From assembly GCA_963719135.1 (NCBI GenBank), contig CAVRAZ010000011.1, forward strand, positions 1 through 64,000: a stretch of 64,000 bases of DNA. The letters are read 5' to 3'. The position numbers and the translations under genes were made by a program. The stretch comes from CAVRAZ01 sp963719135. Lineage in GTDB: Bacteria > Pseudomonadota > Gammaproteobacteria > DSM-19610. Positions within the stretch are counted from its first letter, which is position 1. Every line of letters begins with the position of its first letter. Positions 44,651-52,068 of the stretch are shown here, in pieces. The notes below the pieces were generated by a model that saw only the letters and a program-made list of their open reading frames with translations, was not told the origin of the DNA and made no database searches.

Positions 44651-46333
44651 ATGTTTTCCTTCAAACTGAAACGTTCGACGCGCGGTCTGCTGCTCCTGCT
44701 CGCGAGCCTGCCCGTGGCGGTGCTGGTGCTCGCGCTGCTATACATGGCAGGCATGCACTACCTCGAGGGTAACGCGCGCGGCTTCTGGTGGAGCGTCGAG
44801 TGGGCGGCAGAGACGCTCACCACCACCGGCTACGGCGCGGACTCACACTGGAACAACCCGGCGATGGTGCTGCTGGTGATTGCCGGGCAGTTTCTCGGGG
44901 TTTTTCTTGTCTTCCTGGTGTTCCCGATCTACCTGCTGCCCTTTTTCGAGGAACACTTCGAGGCACGGCTGCCGGGCGCGCTGCCGGCGATGGACGGCGG
45001 GAAGTGCGTCCTGATCTACCGCTACGGGCCGGCCGTCGCGATGCTGATCGACGATATGGCGCGCTTCGGGCGGCGCGTCGTCGTGCTCGAGGAGGACCGC
45101 GACGCCGCGCGGCGACTCCAGGAACGGGGCGTCGAGACGGTGCACGCCAGCCTCAGCGACGAGTTTCTCGACCTCGGCCCGCTGCGTGGCGCCGAGGCGA
45201 TCGTCGCCAACGGCGAGGACCACGACAACGCGGCGCTGGTGCTCATCGCCCGCGAGTTGGGCTTCAAAGGCCCGATCTTCGCCCTGGTCGATGAGCCGCT
45301 GCACCGCTATCCGCTGCAGACTTCCGGAGCGACCGCCGTCTACACGCCGCGCCACGTGCTGGCGGCTGCGCTCGCGGCGAAGTCGAGCCGGCGCATCCAG
45401 CGGCGCGTGAGCGGACTGCAGCAGATCGGGGTCCACGTCACGGCGGCGGAGATGCGCATCCATCCGCAGAGCCCGCTGGTAGGGCACGTCCTGGCCGACC
45501 TGCGGGCGCCGGAGCGCTTCGGCGTGACGGTCATAGGACGCTGGGTCGAAGGCCAGTTCAGGGCCGGCATCTCGGGGCGTGACCGGCTCGAACCGGGGAC
45601 CATCATCGTCGTGATCGGCAGTCCCGAGGGCGTGGCGCGTCTGGGCGAGATCGCGACCCCGCTCAAGCAGGGAGGCAAAATCGTCGTCTTCGGTTACGGC
45701 GAGGTGGGGAGCAAGATCGTCGAGCTGCTGCACGATGCCGGGGAGCCGACCACGGTGATCGACGTCGAGGCGTTGCCCGGGGTCGACGTGGTCGGCAACG
45801 CGCTCGATCAGGACGTGCTCGAACGCGCCGGGGTGCGCGAGGCGAGTGCCGTGGTGCTTGCGCTCAGCAACGACAACGAGGCACTGTTCGCGGCCACCGT
45901 GGTGCGCGACTTTGCCCCCGAGGTGGTGCTGATCGCGCGCGTCAACCAGGCGCAGACCGTGAAACGACTGTATCAGGTCGGCACCGACTTCGCGCTGTCC
46001 ATAGGCCAGGTGGCCGGTCAACTGCTCGCCCACCAGATGCTCGGCGAGGAGTACGTCAGCCTCGAGCCGACGGTGAAGATCGTCAAGGTCGACGGCTCGT
46101 CACTCGCCGGTCAGCACCCGCTTCGCACCGGGTTACGCGGACGCGCCGACGTTCTGGTGGTGGCGCTGGAGCGGGAATCCGCCGTGGTGGTGGAGTTCAC
46201 TGACGAGTTTCACATCCTGGCCGGCGACGCGCTGTTCCTGTGCGGGGCGCCGGACGCCCTCGCTGTCTGCTTGACCGAGTTTCCGCAGCTGCGGCCGCGC
46301 CCGCCCGGCCGCGACGCCTTCGTCACGGGCTGA
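44651..46333 (+). CDS. Potassium-channel-like protein with two TrkA-N domains
   Basis: 560 residues. Two membrane helices flank a pore loop (AAETLTTTGYGADSHWNNPA; TTGYGA resembles the K+ filter TxGYGD). A TrkA-N-like domain lacking the clear GxGxxG start follows (CVLIYRYGPAVAMLIDDMAR). Then come a TrkA-C-like segment and a second TrkA-N with IVVFGYGEVGSKIVELLHDA and GNALDQDVLERAGV. It ends with TrkA-C. It differs clearly from 20696-22384, so it is a separate acquisition or an old paralogue. REP elements lie on both sides. Confidence 0.88.
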   Translation: MFSFKLKRSTRGLLLLLASLPVAVLVLALLYMAGMHYLEGNARGFWWSVEWAAETLTTTGYGADSHWNNPAMVLLVIAGQFLGVFLVFLVFPIYLLPFFEEHFEARLPGALPAMDGGKCVLIYRYGPAVAMLIDDMARFGRRVVVLEEDRDAARRLQERGVETVHASLSDEFLDLGPLRGAEAIVANGEDHDNAALVLIARELGFKGPIFALVDEPLHRYPLQTSGATAVYTPRHVLAAALAAKSSRRIQRRVSGLQQIGVHVTAAEMRIHPQSPLVGHVLADLRAPERFGVTVIGRWVEGQFRAGISGRDRLEPGTIIVVIGSPEGVARLGEIATPLKQGGKIVVFGYGEVGSKIVELLHDAGEPTTVIDVEALPGVDVVGNALDQDVLERAGVREASAVVLALSNDNEALFAATVVRDFAPEVVLIARVNQAQTVKRLYQVGTDFALSIGQVAGQLLAHQMLGEEYVSLEPTVKIVKVDGSSLAGQHPLRTGLRGRADVLVVALERESAVVVEFTDEFHILAGDALFLCGAPDALAVCLTEFPQLRPRPPGRDAFVTG

Positions 46334-46364
46334 GATAAACGCCCCCTTCCAGGGTGCGAGTCTG

Positions 46365-46414
46365 AAAAAGGGGATCGGTGACAAACCATTGTCATTTGTC
46401 ACCGACCCCTTTTT
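46365..46414. repeat. REP-type palindromic element, copy 3 (short)
   Basis: AAAAAGGGGATCGGTGACAA, short centre, then TTGTCACCGACCCC and five T. The centre is about 10 bp shorter than in the other copies. 22 bp before the 3' end of the intact acetyltransferase gene. Confidence 0.88.
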
Positions 46415-46436
46415 CGCACGCACGTTGAGTGACCCG

Positions 46437-46922
46437 TCATGTGCTGTCAAACATGCGCCTAAGACTTTTTGACATTACGACGGCTGTTTCGACACCCCCA
46501 TAATAGGCCCTGATTTCCTCCAATACCCCAAACCCGACCTTCTCATAGAACTCGATGGCCCCGGTATTTCGCACTCTGACCTGAACAAAGATGTTGAAGG
46601 CGCCTGCCGTCAACGCCACCTCCTCCAGCCACTCGACGATTTGTGTGCCGATCTTCATCCGCCGGACTTGTCGCTTGACGGCGAGCAGGTCCAGGTTGGC
46701 CTGGTCTTCGTTATAGGTCATTATCCCAAAGCCCACCAACCGGGATTCCATCCGCGCCACTACAACGTTCTTTGATTTATTCCCGATGAGCTTTGCTATC
46801 CGGTCAGGGGTGTACTTCCAGCCCAGACCCTGCTCTATCGCGTTTTTCGACAGTTCGCCTATTTCAGGGGCATCGGAAAACCTGGCGAATTCAATGACTG
46901 CTTTGTATTCCAGCACCGCCAT
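46437..46922 (-). CDS. GNAT-family N-acetyltransferase
   Basis: 161 residues: EFARFSDAPEIGELSKNAIE, VVARMESRLVGFGIMTYNED, then the acetyl-CoA site region LLAVKRQVRRMKIGTQIVEW and AFNIFVQVRVRNTGAIEFYE, KVGFGVLEEIRAYYGG. RRMKIG corresponds to the Q/RxxGxG/A loop. Substrate unknown. It lies between two REP elements (46365 and 46956), and a damaged copy sits at 43033-43513. Confidence 0.9.
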   Translation of the reverse strand: MAVLEYKAVIEFARFSDAPEIGELSKNAIEQGLGWKYTPDRIAKLIGNKSKNVVVARMESRLVGFGIMTYNEDQANLDLLAVKRQVRRMKIGTQIVEWLEEVALTAGAFNIFVQVRVRNTGAIEFYEKVGFGVLEEIRAYYGGVETAVVMSKSLRRMFDST

Positions 46923-46955
46923 TACGCCCCATAATGCCAGGCCTCAGCCGACGGT

Positions 46956-47017
46956 AAAAAAAGGGGTCGGTGACATTCGATTATGATACTGATTCGCATT
47001 TGTCACCGACCCCTTTT
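46956..47017. repeat. REP-type palindromic element, copy 4
   Basis: AAAAAAAGGGGTCGGTGACA, inverted internal region (TTCGATTATGATACTGATTC) and TTTGTCACCGACCCCTTTT. Its centre is the reverse complement of copies 2 and 5, so this copy is in the opposite orientation. Confidence 0.9.
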
Positions 47018-47018
47018 C

Positions 47019-47477
47019 TTAGGACTCCCGGGGATAGTCATCCTCGGTCTCCAGGTCGAGGGCCGACAGTGAAATATTCACATCCGCGAGAAAGAATAGC
47101 AGCCCCGCGATCAGTGCACCCATGCAACAGATGAACAGCACGATCACCGCCGATGCCGTCTCGGCTTTCATCAGGGCCAGAACGAACAGTACGATGACGA
47201 GGAAGGCGGCAAGCAGCAGACTGAGCGTGGTGAGCGCGATCGACAGGCGAAGCAGGCCCGCGCGACGGGCCAGAATGACCAGTTGGCGCCGGATGCGCAA
47301 CGCCCCGCTGTCCGAATGAGTGTGCAGCGACTCGGCGAGCATCCTGGAGCGGTCGATAACTCGCGCGAAGCGGTTGGTGATCGACAGCAACAGCAGCCCG
47401 GCACCGGAGATCACGATGACCGGACCGACCGCCAGATTAAGGATGGGCACAATCTCACGCAGGGACAGCTCCATCAC
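47019..47477 (-). CDS. DUF2721 membrane protein
   Basis: 152 residues with three hydrophobic helices (ILNLAVGPVIVISGAGLLLL, IALTTLSLLLAAFLVIVLFV, VIVLFICCMGALIAGLLFFL). The loop SITNRFARVIDRSRML and RRQLVILARRAGLLRLSI match DUF2721. Function unknown. Its stop codon lies 1 bp from a REP element. Confidence 0.88.
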   Translation of the reverse strand: MMELSLREIVPILNLAVGPVIVISGAGLLLLSITNRFARVIDRSRMLAESLHTHSDSGALRIRRQLVILARRAGLLRLSIALTTLSLLLAAFLVIVLFVLALMKAETASAVIVLFICCMGALIAGLLFFLADVNISLSALDLETEDDYPRES

Positions 47478-47656
47478 AACACCAACCCCTCCTTCACCCG
47501 GTCCGCTGAATACCCGGGCAACAGCACGCCCTGGTCAGATGGCGGCTAAGCTAGCGTAATTCAGGGAGTTTGTACACACTTCCGCGAGACGGCAACATTG
47601 GCCCGAGGGACGGTGGCGGAACTTTATCGATCAACGCGGGCCGATGGCGATGGACC

Positions 47657-47744
47657 AAAAAAGGGGTCGGTGACAGACCAAAAAAGGGGTCGGTGACAAA
47701 TGCGAATCAGTATCATAATCGATTGTCACCGACCCCTTTGTTTT
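47657..47744. repeat. REP-type palindromic element, copy 5, plus a partial copy
   Basis: A truncated left arm (AAAAAAGGGGTCGGTGACAG, 47657-47677) is followed directly by a full copy (47680-47744). Its centre matches copy 2. Tandem partial copies suggest repeated insertion at the same site. Confidence 0.88.
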
Positions 47745-47745
47745 G

Positions 47746-48429
47746 CTATGCGAGGTTTGCGGCATCTGTTGGCCCGAGATGCACAATGAAGTCGGCAGCC
47801 CCATAGAACGTCAGAAGCAGAAATGCACCACGCGGATCCACCGACATCTTGTACGAGAAGACCGCTGGATTGTCGCCCTTTGGTTCGATGCCTGCCATTG
47901 CCTCGGTCGTAGCCACGTACGCTTCAAGCACGCGAGCATCAACTTAAAAGTCACCGTAGCCCATGAACGGCGTAACTACTCTGACGCTCCCATGCCATTT
48001 CATCCCACACTCATGAAAGTACAGTGCCTTGCCGCAGCTTCCGATGACGCGGTCGATGCGGGCAACATCAGCAGGTATAGGATAAGCCGATTCGAACTGA
48101 CCACGGTGCGGCACGTATCTTAGGGTGGCCTCTTCCCCAACGGGTAACAGTGATAGGTAGTGAGGGCTGCGTTCGAGGGCGCGCCGCGCTTTTGAGAGAA
48201 ATTGATTCAGCCCAACGTCGCTTGAGGTGATCGATGCAGCAAGAACAAGGAGCAAGTACTCATCGTCCTTTGATCGGGAGGTATTGTGTTTCTCGCATGA
48301 GGGTACTGTGATCAGGTTCTTGCGATAGTCAGCGCCGCAGTCTTTCAACTCTGGGAATATGCATTTCGGAGGTGCGTGCTCGACCGTCGTCGCTTCCGCA
48401 CTGCACTCGAAGCATTGAGCCTCCCGCAT
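47746..48429 (-). pseudogene. HNH-like protein interrupted by an in-frame stop
   Basis: From ATG 48429 the frame reads REAQCFECSAEATTVEHAPP, then KCIFPELK and LITVPSCEKHNTSRSKDDEY, an arrangement of Cys pairs and EH/HN like HNH zinc folds. It ends at TAA 47944-47946 after FMGYGDF. The same frame continues with LEAYVATTEAMAGIEPKGDN and SVDPRGAFLLLTFYGAADFI to 47746. A nonsense mutation splitting one 227-codon gene is the simplest reading. The lower GC of this gene compared with its neighbours suggests transfer. Confidence 0.65.
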
Positions 48430-48905
48430 GAAGTCGCCCTGAGCGCTAACTACATTTAGGGAGCCCAAAACCTCCGTTGCAAACGGCGCAATTCGGCTCC
48501 CTATCACCATCGCCGCAAACCAAATAAATCATATGACCTCCAACAGGGGAGCCCAATCGGGAAAGGCAACAAAACAGATGCAAGCCGGGAGACGTGAGAT
48601 GGATATTGCATGCAGCCCTGCCTGGTAATCTCGTTCCATCTGCCTGCAAGGATGGCCTTGACCGCCCCGTATTTCAAGCCGACCCGAGCCGTTTCGACAC
48701 TCCGCACGCCCGCCCACCAAGCACGGCCCCGCCGTCCGAAAGCACGGTGTCGCGACACATCGAACATTGGCGGCACAACTGTTTGTGCTCCCCGAACGTT
48801 CCGGCGATGAAGCGGTCCGCTCCGCTGATCGGACCGAGCCCTAAGTAAAATATTATTCTCCCAGAATCATTCAGATAGAGCCAACCCCGAAGCATGCTGC
48901 CCACC
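48430..48905. other. Intergenic upstream of peptide gene 49010
   Basis: No gene supported. Contains an inverted repeat CGGTCCGC/CGGACCG at about 48817-48836, some 70-90 bp upstream of the sigma-54 site, a distance where activators often bind; not seen at the other promoters. Confidence 0.4.
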
Positions 48906-48922
48906 CTGGCACACCTCCTGCT
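48906..48922 (+). promoter_or_regulatory. Sigma-54 promoter of peptide gene 49010
   Basis: CCTGGCACACCTCCTGC form; GG 48908-48909, N10, GC 48920-48921. Predicted +1 at 48933. Nearly the same as the promoter at 37114. Confidence 0.88.
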
Positions 48923-48933
48923 CTACCCCAGCC

Positions 48934-48954
48934 ATGAGCAAACCAAGGGCTCAT
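48934..48954 (+). promoter_or_regulatory. 5'-terminal stem-loop of peptide mRNA
   Basis: ATGAGC (48934-48939), 9-nt loop, GCTCAT (48949-48954), at predicted +2. Confidence 0.75.
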
Positions 48955-49009
48955 AAACCAAACCCTGAACCCGATCCACTACTGAAACTGACCCGTTAGG
49001 AGAACTGAA

Positions 49010-49291
49010 ATGCTGACCATCAAAGATCTTTCCGTGAGCAAGGACCTGGACGCTGCCGCGATGACCGGCGTGCGTGGCGGCCGCGAAGTCGTCGGAACCC
49101 GCCCGTTCGCGCTGGGTAACTTCGAGAACTCGTTCAACTGGTTCAACATCTACAACTCGACCGACTACGCCCCCGACTACAGCGTGGACGTGCTGAGCCA
49201 GTCGAACGTCGGCGCCATCGGTGCGAGCGGCAACTTCGGCAGCGTGGTAATCCCGCAGCTGGCGCAGAGCAACGGGGGCGCGAACGGCTAA
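49010..49291 (+). CDS. Gly-Gly leader peptide precursor, main family
   Basis: 93 residues. Leader MLTIKDLSVSKDLDAAAMTG then VRGG; core 69 residues: REVVGTRPFALGNFENSFNW, FNIYNSTDYAPDYSVDVLSQ, SNVGAIGASGNFGSVVIPQL then AQSNGGANG. No cysteine. It belongs with 37218-37505 in the VRGG subgroup. About 11.5 kb from the other main-family genes but only 1.5 kb from the activator/exporter genes. AGGAG 7 bp before the ATG. Confidence 0.88.
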   Translation: MLTIKDLSVSKDLDAAAMTGVRGGREVVGTRPFALGNFENSFNWFNIYNSTDYAPDYSVDVLSQSNVGAIGASGNFGSVVIPQLAQSNGGANG

Positions 49292-49330
49292 CACAGCCCT
49301 TCGGGAACGCGCCCCGGCGCGTGCCACCGG

Positions 49331-49359
49331 CGGGGGTCTTCGGACCCCCGTTTTTATTT
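49331..49359 (+). terminator. Rho-independent terminator after peptide gene 49010
   Basis: CGGGGGTC-TTCG-GACCCCCG then TTTTTATTT, 39 bp after the stop codon. Confidence 0.92.
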
Positions 49360-49626
49360 GTGCCCTGCGGCGCAATTGCAGTTGCCGCAAGCAACCCGAA
49401 TCCCCTCCAGTTCAGTCGATGCACTCCCCTTTCCACCCTCTCCCGCCGGCGCCACGGGGCGTCAGCCGGTGTTGGTCCGCCGCGAACCGGGCGTCAAAGT
49501 TGTTTGCGCACACCGAACATCGCCAGGGATACCGCCGCCACAGGCGCGCCCAGGCCACCCGGGGAACTGGAGTTATTTTATTTATTAACATGATGTTATG
49601 AGACGCCGGACGACCCGCGGCCAGGG
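49360..49626. other. Intergenic upstream of peptide gene 49720
   Basis: No gene supported. TAACATGATGTTA at 49586-49598 is a palindrome around one central base, about 30 bp upstream of the -24 box, in a locally AT-rich stretch; it could be an operator. Confidence 0.4.
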
Positions 49627-49643
49627 CTGGCACAAAGCCTGCA
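49627..49643 (+). promoter_or_regulatory. Sigma-54 promoter of peptide gene 49720
   Basis: GCTGGCACAAAGCCTGC with following A; GG 49629-49630, N10, GC 49641-49642. Predicted +1 near 49654. The stem-loop of the other five is absent here. The -24/spacer sequence resembles the promoter of the outer-membrane gene at 61629. Confidence 0.85.
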
Positions 49644-49719
49644 GTAGATGAAGCACGCAGACCCAGTGATTCGCAATGCGAGATTTGACCCAAGGCTTAA
49701 CGTGATTCGGAGACCGACC

Positions 49720-50034
49720 ATGACGACCCTGACGATCCACGACCTGCAAGAGAGCAAACAGCTCGACAGCGCAGCGCGTACCGCCATCTACGGCGGTGTG
49801 AACGACTGGATTGCGACGTACCGCCCGCAATCCGCCTCTTCGCTGCGTGGCGCCATCATCGGACAGGTCAACAACTACCTGTTTGTGAACCCGGTGTTCA
49901 ACGTGCTCAACCAGTACGAGTTCGTCAACATCGATGTGGCGCAGAACTTCAATTCGGCGATCAATGTCCTGGTGGACCAGTCGAACGCGGGCAGCAACAG
50001 CACACCGGCCGCCCCGGCGATCCCGGCGTTCTGA
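49720..50034 (+). CDS. Gly-Gly leader peptide precursor, larger divergent member
   Basis: 104 residues. Leader of 26 (TLTIHDLQESKQLDSAARTA then IYGG) follows the shared pattern; core 78 residues: SSLRGAIIGQVNNYLFVNPV, NIDVAQNFNSAINVLVDQSN, AGSNSTPAAPAIPAF. No cysteine; the Asn/Gln content and DQSNAGSNS resemble the C-terminal part of the main family, but GSVV is missing. Sigma-54 promoter upstream. No terminator before the next gene, 39 bp away. Confidence 0.82.
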   Translation: MTTLTIHDLQESKQLDSAARTAIYGGVNDWIATYRPQSASSLRGAIIGQVNNYLFVNPVFNVLNQYEFVNIDVAQNFNSAINVLVDQSNAGSNSTPAAPAIPAF

Positions 50035-50073
50035 GGCACTAACGGTGGCACCGGCCGCCCGGAGGCTAGACAC

Positions 50074-50394
50074 ATGACACAGCGCATGACACCTGAACAG
50101 CTCAGGCTCGAAAACCTGGCTTACGTCGGCACCGGCGGCATCAGCCAGGAAAACCGGCACAGGGGTTTCCTCCCCGCGTTCTTCGACAGCGAGACGGGAC
50201 GCAGTGTGCTGTCGAAGTTCGCGGACGGCCGGCTCGCGCCGGTGCACCTGCTCGACGGGCTGCCGGCCGAGTGGATCGTAGCGCGCGACCGCACCGGCCG
50301 CGTGCGGTCGGTGAAGTCGAGCGTGATCGCCGGCTTCGTTCTCGACGGCTGGTTCTACACGCGCGAACAGGCGGCGAAGGCGACGCTGCACTAG
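50074..50394 (+). CDS. Unknown small protein co-transcribed with a leader peptide gene
   Basis: 106 residues, soluble: RLENLAYVGTGGISQENRHR, GFLPAFFDSETGRSVLSKFA, DGRLAPVHLLDGLPAEWIVA and SVIAGFVLDGWFYTREQAAK. GGAGG lies 8 bp before the ATG. The pattern (FxPAFxDxETG, FADGxxAPxHLLDGLP) resembles small proteins I have seen in other proteobacteria without assigned function. It lies 39 bp after a peptide gene with no terminator between, so it shares that sigma-54 promoter and may serve the peptide system, for example as chaperone or immunity protein (speculative). Confidence 0.7.
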   Translation: MTQRMTPEQLRLENLAYVGTGGISQENRHRGFLPAFFDSETGRSVLSKFADGRLAPVHLLDGLPAEWIVARDRTGRVRSVKSSVIAGFVLDGWFYTREQAAKATLH

Positions 50395-50408
50395 CCGCCG
50401 CGGTTACC

Positions 50409-50530
50409 CGTCATTCCGGCGAAGGTCGGATTCCAGTGACGGCCAGGGACGTCGTTCCGGTTGGGGGCCGGAATCCAGGCTGGATAAGGGGGACTGGAAC
50501 CTGGACTCCGGTCTTCGCCGGAATGACGGG
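50409..50530. repeat. Dispersed palindromic repeat (CCGGCGAA type)
   Basis: GTCATTCCGGCGAAGGTCGG at the left and CCGGTCTTCGCCGGAATGAC at the right pair as terminal inverted repeats around about 80 bp. Short forms are at 56017-56080 and perhaps 36075-36092. Typical non-coding dispersed repeat. Confidence 0.75.
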
Positions 50531-50612
50531 GGATCGCTCGCTCGAACTGAACCTGAGGTCGCAATGGGCCGGCAGGTTTCGATCCATCGACGCCGGTCAG
50601 TCACGGCCTGGC

Positions 50613-50748
50613 AGGTTGGGCTGAACGACTGTGAAGCCCAACGCAGAGGCACTGTTGGGCTTCGTTCCTCAGCCCATACCTACGGGTGTCGAACGAATGT
50701 GAAGCACAGCACTGCGGGTGTTGGGCTTCGTTCCTCAGCCCAACCTAC
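50613..50748. repeat. Tandem TTGGGCTTCGTTCCTCAGCC repeat
   Basis: TGTTGGGCTTCGTTCCTCAG-CCCA occurs at 50653-50676 and 50719-50742, and a partial inverted form (GGTTGGGCTGAACGACTGTG) at 50614. TTGGGCT and AGCCCAA can pair within each copy. Non-coding; lies at the 3' side of the activator gene. Confidence 0.72.
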
Positions 50749-50781
50749 CGGTGCAGCCGACGCGGGTTTGCCAGCAAAAGA

Positions 50782-52068
50782 TTACGGCCGCTTCGGCGTC
50801 GCCCGGTAATCCTTGGACTGGATGCCGTGCTTTTTCAAAAGCGTCTGCAGGTGCGAGCGGTTCATGTTGATGCGCCGCGCGAGTTCGGCGACCTTGCCGG
50901 CGACCTGTTGCAGCCCCTGCTGCAGGTATTCCTTCTCCGCCACGTCGCTGGCGGCGCGCTTGAGGTCGGCGAGCGAGCCGGCGTCGAGGTCGACCGACCC
51001 GTCGTCCTTCTTGGCCGTCTCCTCGTCGCCCGCTTCCTTTGCACCGGCCGGCCGCAGCGGCTCGGGCAGATGCTCGTAATCGGCGACGCGGTCGGCGAGA
51101 CAGGACAGGCGGAAGATCAGGTTGCGCAGTTCGCGGATGTTGCCCGGATAGGCATAGTCGCGCAGAAAGGTGCGCAGGCGGCGGCTGAACTGGATCGGCT
51201 GGCGCTTGAGCTTTTCGGCCGCCTCGCCACTGAAGAACTCGATCAGCAGCGGAATCTCATCGCGGCGTTCGCGCAGCGGCGGCAGCGTCACGTGGATCAC
51301 GCCCAGGCGATAGAACAAATCCTCGCGGAACCGCCCGTCCCGACTCATTTTCAGGAGGTCCTTGTTGGTCGCCGCCACCACGCGCGTGTCAACGTCGATC
51401 ACGGCGTCCGAACCGACCCGCTGGATTTCATTCGATTGCAGCACGCGCAGCAGTTTCACCTGTCCCTGCAACGGCAATTCGCCGATCTCGTCGAGGAAGA
51501 TGGTGCCGTTGTTTGCCGCTTCGAACTTGCCGGCGCGGTCGCTGCTGGCGCCGGTGAAGGCGCCGCGCTTGTGGCCGAACAGCTCGGACTCGATCAGGTT
51601 GTCGGGTATCGCGCCGCAGTTGACCGAGATGAACGCCTTGTCGGCGCGGCTGCCGTTGGCGTGGATGACCTTGGCCATCAGCTCCTTGCCGGTGCCGCTC
51701 TCGCCGTCGACCAGCACCGGCAGGTCGGTCGGCGCGGCCTTTTCGGCGATCTCCAGCGCTTCGAGCAGTTTCTGACTTTCGCCGAACACGCCCTCGAACA
51801 CGAAGCTGCGGTCGAGCAGCGCCTGGCGCCGCTGCGCGGTCGAGCGCTTCTTCGCCGAAACGCGCTCGGCCGACGCGGTTACGAAGCGCTCCTTGTGCGA
51901 GAGCTGCATCACTTCGTCGCGCAGCGCATTGCACTGGTTCAGCAGCTTCTGAATCTGCGGGCGGTCCATGGCGGTCGCCCAGCGCAGGGTCGAGCGCATG
52001 ATCTCGATCTTCTCGATCAGGCCGCCGTAGGAAATGGCGGCCGGTTCCTTCATGTCCAGAATCTTCAT
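50782..52068 (-). CDS. Sigma-54-dependent transcriptional activator
   Basis: 428 residues. The N-terminal about 100 residues are helical and charged, with no recognisable receiver, GAF or PAS domain. The AAA+ domain (about 90-330) has Walker A GESGTGKE (122-129), the sigma-54 contact loop GAFTGA (169-174), Walker B GTIFLDEIGELPL and arginine-finger region REDLFYRLGVIHV. The C-terminal Fis-type helix-turn-helix is VAELARRINMNRSHLQTLLK. ATG 52068 overlaps the TGA of the exporter gene. It is the only such activator in the window and the natural candidate for the seven GG-N10-GC promoters. With no REC domain, its control may be through the N-terminal region or its amount. Confidence 0.95.
   Translation of the reverse strand: MKILDMKEPAAISYGGLIEKIEIMRSTLRWATAMDRPQIQKLLNQCNALRDEVMQLSHKERFVTASAERVSAKKRSTAQRRQALLDRSFVFEGVFGESQKLLEALEIAEKAAPTDLPVLVDGESGTGKELMAKVIHANGSRADKAFISVNCGAIPDNLIESELFGHKRGAFTGASSDRAGKFEAANNGTIFLDEIGELPLQGQVKLLRVLQSNEIQRVGSDAVIDVDTRVVAATNKDLLKMSRDGRFREDLFYRLGVIHVTLPPLRERRDEIPLLIEFFSGEAAEKLKRQPIQFSRRLRTFLRDYAYPGNIRELRNLIFRLSCLADRVADYEHLPEPLRPAGAKEAGDEETAKKDDGSVDLDAGSLADLKRAASDVAEKEYLQQGLQQVAGKVAELARRINMNRSHLQTLLKKHGIQSKDYRATPKRP

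Noticed and set aside
36839..47744. CRISPR array formed by the repeated GGGGTCGGTGACA units
   Set aside because: Copies are kilobases apart, palindromic and in both orientations, without regular spacers or cas genes.
48817..48836. Activator binding site (CGGTCCGC/CGGACCG) for the peptide promoters
   Set aside because: Found upstream of only one of the six promoters, so it cannot be called the common upstream site.
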